Source of the DNA: Alphaproteobacteria bacterium
Lineage (GTDB): Bacteria > Pseudomonadota > Alphaproteobacteria > JALRGP01
Direction: 5' to 3'
Length of the DNA stretch: 10,866 nt
NCBI GenBank assembly: GCA_023259685.1
Contig: JALRGP010000027.1
Location: 1 to 10,866 of the forward strand
Numbering within the stretch: the first letter of the stretch is position 1; every line of letters starts with the position of its first letter. A model generated the notes under the pieces. It did no database searches. It saw only the letters and a list, made by a program, of their open reading frames with translations, and was not told the DNA's origin. Below are positions 5,252 to 10,866 of the stretch, piece by piece. The translations under genes and the position numbers were made by a program.

Positions 5252-7861
5252 TTAATCTAATTCCTTTGATATAGAAATATTTGCAACCAATGGCACACGT
5301 AAATTGATAACATTTTCCATAATCGATTTTAGATGATCCGTAATCCACATCTCGTCCTGGGGGACTTCAAAAATTAATTCGTCGTGAATTTGCAGTAACA
5401 TCTTGGCGTCTACATGATGTTTTTTTAAAAATTCATTAACCTGAATCATGGCCAATTTGATGATGTCAGCCGCGCTGCCTTGTAAAGGTGCATTCACGGC
5501 TTGTCTTTGGGAAAACTGCGATAACTGATGATTTTTATCCAAAATATATGGTGTATGGCACCTTCTGTGCAAGATTGTCTCAACATATCCATGAGATTTT
5601 GCAAATAAAATGTGTTGATCAATGTAATGTTGAATGCCTGGGTATTGTAATAAATAGTGATCAATCATCTGTTTTGCTTCTTGAGTTGTGATTCCCAATT
5701 GTCTTGATAAACCATAGGGGCTGATCCCATAAAGAATGCCAAAATTAATGGTTTTAGCAAATCGACGTTGCTCTGGTGTAACGTCTTGTATGGGGCATTT
5801 AAAAATGTCACTGGCGCATTTTTGATGAATATCAATTCCTTCGGAAAATGCCTGTTCAAGGTTTGGAATGGAGACCATGTGAGTCAATAACCTAAGCTCA
5901 ATTTGTGAATAATCAAGAGATACCAGCATACATCCATTTTTTGCTTCAAAACACCGCCGGATACGTCGTCCCATATCAGATTTAATGGGGATATTTTGAA
6001 GGTTGGGATCTGATGACGATAACCGGCCAGTTACGGTTCCTGTCATTGAAAAATTTGTATGAACGCGTTTTGTAACCAGAGATGTTTTTTTTAATAAACC
6101 ATCAATGTAAGTCGTTTTTAATTTAAATAATTCGCGCCATTTTAAAATTATATCAACCAGTGGATGAGGTTGGTAGGCTTCTAAGGATAATGAATCCGTT
6201 TTATAGGCACCTGTTTTTGTTTTTTTGCCTTGTCCAATACCCATTTTTTCAAATAAAATATGGCCTAATTGTTTGGGGGATGACAACAAAAAGACTTCCC
6301 CACATTGGTGATAAATATCACTTTCAATACGACCCAGTTCATCTTCAAAATCACGTTTTAATGTTTTTAAATTCATATGATTGATATAAATACCTTCTTG
6401 TTCCATTTTCATGATAATTGGTATCAAAGGTCGTTCTACTTTTTGGTACAAATCATTTAAATCTTTTGTGAATTCTTGTTGAAAAATTGTAAAAAGTTTT
6501 AATGATATACTGGCATTTTCACATGCATATAATGCCGCATCTTCCAATGTTAATTCTGAAAATGATCGGCCTTTTGTAAGCTTTTTTATATTTTGTGTAT
6601 GGTAGCCCAAATATTTAAGAGCCAATTCATCATTCTCATGACCGTGTAATCCAGCATGCAGCATGTAGGAGACAATCATGACGTCTTCAAATCCATCAAA
6701 TGTATGGATATCTTTTTTTAAAATAGTCAATCCATTCTTAAGGTTGTGAGTAATTTTTACAATTTTTGAATTATTCAACAGATCAAGAATAGAGATTAAA
6801 AGATCAGGACAACGAATAATAGGGACATAGATAGATATTATTTTGTCATCATCCAATGTTGATAGCGATACGCCAACAATATGATCATCAAGGGGGTGTA
6901 GTGATGCTGTTTGACATTGAAATGAACATCGACCACATGAAATGATTTTTTCAATAAATTCCTGAAGACTATCTAAAGACGTCACTGCTTCGTGAGAAAA
7001 AAATTGATGATGATTGATGGGTGTTTCTTGAACAAGTTTTTTAAATCCCATTTCTTTTAAAAAAATTTGTAGTTTTTGTAAATTGGGTTTGAAGATTGGC
7101 AGATCTTTGATGGGAATGGGCAGTTCAATATCACGTTTCAGCGTTGCTAATTCATAGGATAAATAAGCATTATCCTTTTGGGATTCAATTAATTCACGTA
7201 GCCGTTTTTGTGTAATATTATTGGTATTGTTCATTAATTGGTCAAAGGATTGAAAAGTCGTCATTAATTGGCTGGCGCCTTTAATTCCTATGCCCTTGAC
7301 ACCTGGAATATGATCGCTGGAATCCCCTAATAACGCTTGAACCCCCGTCATTTGATGGGGTAGAACACCAAATTTTGTCAAGACGTCCTCTTGGGTAATG
7401 GTTTTATTTTTAATGGGATCGTACAAAGATATTTTTGAATTCATCAACTGCATCAAATCTTTGTCCGATGATACGATCATTGCTTCCATATCATATTGTT
7501 GTGATTGATCAGCGTAACTGGCAATTAAATCATCTGCTTCTACCCCTTCTTGTTGGATAACCGTTAATTCAATCTGGTGACATAGTTTTTGGCACAAAGA
7601 AAATTGTGGTTTTAAATCATCGGGGGGTGACAGCCGATTGGATTTGTAATCAGGAAAAAGGTGGTGTCTAAAGGTTGGCATTCCTGAATCAAAAAACATA
7701 ATGACATGGTGTTCTTTTAACATATCCAACATCTTTAATAACATATGGGTCATGCCATAGACAGCCCCAACGGGCACGCCATCACTGGAGCGGGTTAATG
7801 GGGGAAGGGCGTAAAAAGCCCTAAAAATAAAACCGCTACCATCAATAAGGATTAAAGACAT
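5252..7861 (-). CDS. polA: DNA polymerase I with an inactivated 3'-5' exonuclease domain
   Basis: PolA fills repair gaps and removes RNA primers. The product has 869 residues. The 5' nuclease (about 1-280) is intact: IDGSG (6-10), FFDSG with Asp58, EADD (108-111), SSDKDL (131-136), GDSSDHIPGVKGIG (179-192). The polymerase domain (about 465-869) is intact: motif A LDYSQIELR with Asp650, the O-helix with Arg699, Lys703, Phe707 and Tyr711, and motif C QIHDELIFEV with Asp827. In the middle domain (about 290-460), the E. coli metal ligands Asp355, Glu357, Asp424 and Asp501 align with Gln315, Gln317, Gly377 and Asn449; the fold-supporting Asn373 and Tyr445 remain. Proofreading should therefore be lost, as in Taq polymerase. 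It converges on tpiA and lies downstream of the PBP gene. The ATG has no Shine-Dalgarno site. Confidence 0.97.
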   Translation of the reverse strand: MSLILIDGSGFIFRAFYALPPLTRSSDGVPVGAVYGMTHMLLKMLDMLKEHHVIMFFDSGMPTFRHHLFPDYKSNRLSPPDDLKPQFSLCQKLCHQIELTVIQQEGVEADDLIASYADQSQQYDMEAMIVSSDKDLMQLMNSKISLYDPIKNKTITQEDVLTKFGVLPHQMTGVQALLGDSSDHIPGVKGIGIKGASQLMTTFQSFDQLMNNTNNITQKRLRELIESQKDNAYLSYELATLKRDIELPIPIKDLPIFKPNLQKLQIFLKEMGFKKLVQETPINHHQFFSHEAVTSLDSLQEFIEKIISCGRCSFQCQTASLHPLDDHIVGVSLSTLDDDKIISIYVPIIRCPDLLISILDLLNNSKIVKITHNLKNGLTILKKDIHTFDGFEDVMIVSYMLHAGLHGHENDELALKYLGYHTQNIKKLTKGRSFSELTLEDAALYACENASISLKLFTIFQQEFTKDLNDLYQKVERPLIPIIMKMEQEGIYINHMNLKTLKRDFEDELGRIESDIYHQCGEVFLLSSPKQLGHILFEKMGIGQGKKTKTGAYKTDSLSLEAYQPHPLVDIILKWRELFKLKTTYIDGLLKKTSLVTKRVHTNFSMTGTVTGRLSSSDPNLQNIPIKSDMGRRIRRCFEAKNGCMLVSLDYSQIELRLLTHMVSIPNLEQAFSEGIDIHQKCASDIFKCPIQDVTPEQRRFAKTINFGILYGISPYGLSRQLGITTQEAKQMIDHYLLQYPGIQHYIDQHILFAKSHGYVETILHRRCHTPYILDKNHQLSQFSQRQAVNAPLQGSAADIIKLAMIQVNEFLKKHHVDAKMLLQIHDELIFEVPQDEMWITDHLKSIMENVINLRVPLVANISISKELD

Positions 7862-7905
7862 ATATTTTGATAATTTATGTTTTATTTAATGTACTCTAAA
7901 AAAGA

Positions 7906-7966
7906 CCCCGTGGAAAATAAAGGCTCAAAATCGAGTGCGATTAAAAGTGGGGGAGAAATTTTTTTT
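7906..7966 (+). other. Nested hairpin followed by T8, terminator-like on the + strand
   Basis: An inner stem AATCG/CGATT (7929-7933 with 7938-7942, 4-nt loop) lies inside an outer stem CCCCGT/GTGGGG (7906-7911 with 7947-7952, two G-T pairs). GAGAAA-like bases and T8 (7959-7966) follow on the + strand. Both flanking genes run on the - strand, so it would end a + transcript that I cannot otherwise identify. The outer stem could form by chance. Confidence 0.3.
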
Positions 7967-8015
7967 AATTATATTATTTTTTAAATTATAAATCAATTTT
8001 TATTTTTTTTAGAAA

Positions 8016-8053
8016 ATTAACTATTTATTCATACTTTATTAACTATTTGTTAA
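8016..8053. promoter_or_regulatory. Tandem TTAA-N7-TTAA (CtrA-type) sites built on an 11-bp direct repeat
   Basis: ATTAACTATTT occurs at 8016-8026 and again at 8038-8048, 22 bp apart. The second copy runs into GTTAA, giving a perfect TTAA-N7-TTAA at 8039-8053. The first gives TTAA-N7-TTCA at 8017-8031, one base off. TTAA-N7-TTAA is the known binding site of the alphaproteobacterial cell-cycle regulator CtrA. A near-match to an IHF site (AATCAA, one base short of the spacing rule) lies at 7991-8002. The region is about 85-90 percent A+T, so chance matches must be considered. The sites lie about 180 nt upstream of the polA start. Confidence 0.4.
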
Positions 8054-8075
8054 CTTTTTTATGATATTCATCCAT

Positions 8076-8094
8076 CCCAAACCCCCACCCTCCC
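8076..8094 (-). other. Canonical G-quadruplex motif between the PBP gene and polA
   Basis: Read on the - strand, four G-runs follow each other as GGG-A-GGG-T-GGGGG-TTT-GGG, with loops of 1, 1 and 3 nt. This meets the strict G3+N1-7 rule. It is on the same strand as the mRNAs of both flanking genes, 54-72 nt past the PBP stop and about 215 nt before the polA start. It stands out against very AT-rich surroundings. Confidence 0.7.
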
Positions 8095-8104
8095 TACTGG
8101 GGGT
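8081..8104. other. Hairpin overlapping the G-quadruplex motif
   Basis: ACCCCC (8081-8086) and GGGGGT (8099-8104) form a perfect 6-bp GC-rich stem with a 12-nt loop. It uses the longest G-run of the quadruplex motif, so the two structures exclude each other. No T-run follows closely on either strand, so it is not a standard intrinsic terminator. Confidence 0.5.
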
Positions 8105-8120
8105 CATGTGTTTCAGCGAA

Positions 8121-8140
8121 TGTGATTGACTGTAATCATA
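8121..8140. other. Hairpin just after the PBP stop codon
   Basis: TGTGATT and AATCATA form a 7-bp stem (one G-T pair) with a 6-nt loop, 8 nt past the PBP stop on the - strand. No U-tract follows, so it may stabilise the 3' end or assist termination but is not a clear intrinsic terminator. Confidence 0.35.
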
Positions 8141-8147
8141 GAAGCTT

Positions 8148-10061
8148 TTAATCAAAATCGGTAAGAACATCATCTATAGAGACTGCATTTTCATGTGATT
8201 TCTGTAAACGTGTATCTTTTTTTCTTTGTTGTAAGTAATTTAAAAAATATCCTGCTACAGGTGCGGCTCCTCGCCCGCCTGTTGCAATTTTAGAAAGTTT
8301 TTGATTGTGATCATTTCCCGCCCATACACCAATTGCCAAAGAGGTATCATAAGGTGAGTCCTGGTACCCGACAAACCATATGTCTTTATCACCATTTGAT
8401 CCAGTTTTTCCAGCCACATCCGATGATATATTGGCAGCGCGCCCTGAGCCGCGTTCCACGCAAGATCGCAGTAGTTGTCTCATTTTTTGCAACCCATCAT
8501 CACCAATCACACGTGTAATGGAGGGGGATTTGTGATTATAGAGAATTTTCCCTTTTTTATTTCGAATTTCCAAAATTCCATAGTTCCAAACAGCGTACCC
8601 TTTGTTAATAAAAGTTGCCATACTGGAAACGAGATCCAATAATGTCACCTCAATACTTCCCAAAGCAATACTAATATGCTCATCTAAACGTTGAGTGATA
8701 CCCATTTTTTTTGCCATAGAAATCACACGTCTAGGGCTTAGGGCTTCTGTTAATCGAATAGACACGCTATTAATGGATTTTAAAAAAGCTGTTTCAATCG
8801 TTACAGAACCAGTTTCTTTCCATTTGTAATTGCTAGGATGCCAATTTCCTTTGTGAAACGGAGAGCTATCAACCATATCTTGAAGATCCATCCCACAATC
8901 CATTGCCGCAGCATACACAAATATTTTAAAAGCAGAACCTGGCTGACGTTTCGCTTGGGTAGCTCTATTATATTGACTTTTTTTATAATTACGTCCACCC
9001 ACCATGGCTTTAACAGCGCCATCATGGGTCATGGCAACAAAAGCCATTTCTTCAACCTTTAACCTTTGGCTAAATTCCTTTAAGCCTTGTTCACAGGCTT
9101 CTTCTGCGCATTTTTGCATAAATGGATCCAATGTGACGACAACCACAAGATCCTGGTCAATATGGACATAATTTGGGATATCTTCAACAATCCAATCACA
9201 AAAAAAGCGTGCCCCTGCATAGCGGTCGTAATTTTTCTCATAGGTTTCAAATTGACAGATGCCTTCATTTAAATATTTTTTTGAATCCTTTAAAAAACCA
9301 GCATCCTCCATTAATTCAAGGGCAACTTTAGCACGATTTTTAGCTTCTTTGGGATGTGCTGATGGGCTGTATTTAGATGGAGCTTTTAATAAACCTGCAA
9401 TGACCGCAGCTTCAAAAACGGTTAAATATCTGGCGCTTTTATTAAAATATTTTTGAGAAGCAGCTTCAATACCATAGGTGCCCGCTCCTAAATAGACTCG
9501 ATTTAAATACAATGTAAAGATATCATCTTTTTTAAAATGCCATTCCAACCATAATGCTAACAATAATTCTTGAATTTTTCTTTTGTAAGAACGATCATGA
9601 ACAGAGATGATACCTTGGGAGATAAGAAAATTTTTTGCCAATTGCTGGGTAATTGTTGACCCTCCTTGCACAACGCGTTTAGCTTTATAATTATGATAAG
9701 CGGCTCTGATCAACCCGATGACGTCTAATCCAAAATGTGAATAAAAACGACGATCTTCGACCGCCATAATCGCTTGGGGCACATAATTGGGCAAATCTTT
9801 AACGTATACAATCCCATCAAAGTAATCACCGTAAGTTGCAATAATCTCACCATTTTGTGTTTGTATAGTAATGCTAGGGTTTCTGATATGGGCATTGAAG
9901 TTATTTAAATCCGGCAATCCTTGAGAAAACCATATAACGCCAAGCCCTACAGCAATGCCAATCCATATAAAAAATACACATACGGTTCTTAAAAATTTTT
10001 TCAAAAAAGAACTTTTTTGAATGGGTCGACGTTTTGAAGACGACGCAGTTTTTTTTTTCAT
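8148..10061 (-). CDS. Bifunctional class A penicillin-binding protein (PBP1A-like)
   Basis: This inner-membrane enzyme polymerises glycan strands from lipid II and crosslinks their peptides. It has 637 residues, shorter than E. coli PBP1A (about 850). A basic N-terminus precedes one membrane segment (about 24-46). The GT51 transglycosylase (about 70-245) shows AVEDRRFYSHFGLD with catalytic Glu102, GGSTITQQLAKN (133-144), RKIQELLLALWLE with the second Glu165, and YLNRVYLGAGTYGIEAA. The transpeptidase (about 335-610) has the SxxK motif SAFK with nucleophile Ser376, SxN as Ser429-Ile-Asn431, and KTGS at 552-555. The extra domains of E. coli PBP1A are absent. ATG 10061 is followed by an A10 run in codons 2-5 and has no Shine-Dalgarno site. 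The gene diverges from pabA/trpG and lies upstream of polA. A Wza-type exporter and a PBP in one window imply a real cell envelope. Confidence 0.95.
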   Translation of the reverse strand: MKKKTASSSKRRPIQKSSFLKKFLRTVCVFFIWIGIAVGLGVIWFSQGLPDLNNFNAHIRNPSITIQTQNGEIIATYGDYFDGIVYVKDLPNYVPQAIMAVEDRRFYSHFGLDVIGLIRAAYHNYKAKRVVQGGSTITQQLAKNFLISQGIISVHDRSYKRKIQELLLALWLEWHFKKDDIFTLYLNRVYLGAGTYGIEAASQKYFNKSARYLTVFEAAVIAGLLKAPSKYSPSAHPKEAKNRAKVALELMEDAGFLKDSKKYLNEGICQFETYEKNYDRYAGARFFCDWIVEDIPNYVHIDQDLVVVVTLDPFMQKCAEEACEQGLKEFSQRLKVEEMAFVAMTHDGAVKAMVGGRNYKKSQYNRATQAKRQPGSAFKIFVYAAAMDCGMDLQDMVDSSPFHKGNWHPSNYKWKETGSVTIETAFLKSINSVSIRLTEALSPRRVISMAKKMGITQRLDEHISIALGSIEVTLLDLVSSMATFINKGYAVWNYGILEIRNKKGKILYNHKSPSITRVIGDDGLQKMRQLLRSCVERGSGRAANISSDVAGKTGSNGDKDIWFVGYQDSPYDTSLAIGVWAGNDHNQKLSKIATGGRGAAPVAGYFLNYLQQRKKDTRLQKSHENAVSIDDVLTDFD

Positions 10062-10072
10062 AGAAAAAAAAA
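10049..10072 (-). promoter_or_regulatory. U9/A10 hairpin holding the PBP start codon in its loop
   Basis: In the PBP mRNA, U9 (10072-10064) is followed by CU, the AUG (10061-10059) and A10 (10058-10049). The U and A runs can pair over 9 bp and leave CUAUG as the loop. The stem is only A-U and hence weak. The A10 run lies in codons 2-5 and is prone to slippage. The pairing is read directly from the sequence; a role in translation control is inference. Confidence 0.5.
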
Positions 10073-10123
10073 TTCACTTTCTAATTTATTTTAAACGATT
10101 TATTTCAATAATTTCTGATAATT

Positions 10124-10139
10124 ATGGATTTTTATCCAT
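10124..10139. repeat. Inverted repeat in the divergent PBP/pabA spacer
   Basis: ATGGAT-TTTT-ATCCAT is a perfect 6-bp inverted repeat. Overlapping alternatives exist: GGATTTT (10126-10132) can pair with AAAATCC (10148-10154), and CATCT (10137-10141) with AGATG (10155-10159). It lies upstream of the predicted pabA promoter and 62 nt upstream of the PBP start, so it could be an operator or part of the PBP leader. No known regulator site was recognised. Confidence 0.35.
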
Positions 10140-10225
10140 CTATGCTGAAAATCCAGATGTAGGAGACTTTTTCCAGAACCTTATGAGTTAAAATTCGACT
10201 ATTTCTTACTCCAGGTTCATCACAA

Positions 10226-10234
10226 TGTTATAAT
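10226..10234 (+). promoter_or_regulatory. Extended -10 promoter of pabA/trpG
   Basis: TGTTATAAT is a perfect extended -10 element (TGnTATAAT), 30 nt upstream of the TTG start. The -35 position holds only TTACTC (10206-10211, 17-bp spacing), which is acceptable for extended -10 promoters. It predicts a leader of about 20-25 nt. Confidence 0.55.
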
Positions 10235-10264
10235 AATAAAAATATTCTCATTGATACAGATAAA

Positions 10265-10825
10265 TTGATTTTTATTTTAGACAACTACGATTCTTTTTCT
10301 TACAATTTATTCAGGTATGTTAAAGAGCTCAATCAAGACGTATGGGTTGCTCGAAACGATTCAATTTGTATTGAGGATATTGAAAAAAAAAATCCTCTTA
10401 AAATTATTATATCACCGGGTCCTTGTTCCCCTAAAGAAGCAGGATTATCTAACGATGTTATTCGTTATTTTCAAAATAAAAAACCAATTCTAGGAGTATG
10501 TTTGGGGCATCAATGTATTGCACATGTCTTTGGAGGAGATATCAAAAAAGCAAAAAGACCTGTTCATGGTAAAGTTGACACTGTTGTTCACCACAACAAT
10601 GGAATATTTAAAAATTTGCCGTCTCCGTTACCAGTTATGCGTTACCACTCGTTGATTGCGGATCATTTGCCAAATGAACTCATTGTGACGGCCACTTCAA
10701 AAACGTCTGGTGAAATTATGGCCATTCAACATAAAAATCTTCCAATTTTTGGTGTTCAATTTCATCCGGAATCTATTCTCAGTGAAAAAGGATATGATCT
10801 ACTTCAAAATTTTTTAAATATTTAA
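10265..10825 (+). CDS. pabA: Glutamine amidotransferase subunit of aminodeoxychorismate or anthranilate synthase
   Basis: This class I glutamine amidotransferase supplies ammonia to a chorismate-using partner (PabB for folate, or TrpE for tryptophan). The 186 residues match PabA/TrpG length. Motifs are MIFILDNYDSFSYNL (1-15), IISPGPCSP (48-56), GVCLGHQ with nucleophile Cys79, HGK (101-103), VMRYHSL (124-130) and GVQFHPES with His168 and Glu170 of the triad. The start is TTG 10265; no in-frame ATG lies in the 60 nt upstream, and TTG gives the exact family N-terminus. There is no Shine-Dalgarno site. An A10 run (10383-10392) falls in codons 40-43. The partner synthase gene is not visible. PabA and TrpG cannot be told apart from this subunit alone; some cells use one for both. 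Confidence 0.93.
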   Translation: MIFILDNYDSFSYNLFRYVKELNQDVWVARNDSICIEDIEKKNPLKIIISPGPCSPKEAGLSNDVIRYFQNKKPILGVCLGHQCIAHVFGGDIKKAKRPVHGKVDTVVHHNNGIFKNLPSPLPVMRYHSLIADHLPNELIVTATSKTSGEIMAIQHKNLPIFGVQFHPESILSEKGYDLLQNFLNI

Positions 10826-10832
10826 AATCACA

Positions 10833-10866
10833 CTACTCCTCACTTTTTAAAAGGTCTTGAGCAGCC
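10833..10866 (-). CDS. Possible C-terminus of a convergent gene (partial)
   Basis: On the - strand one frame is open from the right edge to a TAG at 10833-10835 and would end in AAQDLLKSEE, a plausible helical C-terminus. It would converge on pabA/trpG with a 7-nt gap. The other two - frames stop nearby. Only about ten codons are visible, so the call is weak. Confidence 0.3.
   Translation of the reverse strand, partial: AAQDLLKSEE

Noticed and set aside
8061..8129. A 22-codon, proline-rich + strand open frame across the G-quadruplex region
   Set aside because: No ribosome site, no family resemblance, and its prolines come only from the C-runs that make the quadruplex motif.
7862..8147. Replication origin in the AT-rich polA-PBP spacer
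   Set aside because: CtrA-type and IHF-like matches and AT-richness are suggestive, but I find no DnaA-box cluster; only weak 7/9 matches such as CGTGGAAAA at 7909-7917. A GC-skew plot of the chromosome would decide.
8801..9456. Several 60-75 codon frames on both strands within the PBP gene
   Set aside because: They overlap the conserved PBP coding frame in other phases and look like no protein family.

Overview
This window looks like chromosome from an AT-rich alphaproteobacterium, probably a host-associated lineage (Holosporales- or Rickettsiales-like; inference). The clues are an HK97 portal protein of the alphaproteobacterial gene-transfer-agent type, low GC, long A/T tracts, Shine-Dalgarno sites missing from most genes, and housekeeping genes scattered away from their usual partners. 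I saw no rRNA, tRNA, CRISPR array, insertion sequence or integrase.

Left part, + strand. The window opens with what may be the last codons of an upstream gene, then an outer-membrane polysaccharide export lipoprotein (Wza/BexD family). dusB (tRNA-dihydrouridine synthase) follows 6 nt later. Next comes an intact but solitary HK97/GTA-type portal gene, with no terminase, protease, capsid or tail gene beside it. A GC-rich hairpin closes this block.

Middle, + strand. ybaB, frr and tpiA are tightly packed (gaps of 13 and 6 nt) and probably form one operon behind an AT-rich promoter region. They cover nucleoid association/translation recycling/glycolysis rather than one pathway. TpiA is short and has changes in the mobile catalytic loop.

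Right part, - strand. polA (DNA polymerase I) converges on tpiA. Its 5' nuclease and polymerase motifs are intact, but all four metal-binding carboxylates of the 3'-5' proofreading domain are replaced. Upstream of it, in the same direction, is a bifunctional class A penicillin-binding protein. The 286-nt gap between them is the richest non-coding stretch: it holds a canonical G-quadruplex motif that competes with a hairpin, an 11-bp direct repeat that builds a perfect TTAA-N7-TTAA (CtrA-type) site, and a nested hairpin followed by T8.

Right end. The PBP gene diverges from a glutamine amidotransferase gene (pabA/trpG) that uses a TTG start behind an extended -10 promoter. The PBP start codon sits in the loop of a U9/A10 hairpin. 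A possible C-terminus of a convergent - strand gene touches the right edge.

No obvious new multi-gene system is present. The most interesting items are the lone portal gene, the polA/PBP intergenic region, the start-codon hairpin with its A10 tracts, and the proofreading-dead PolA.
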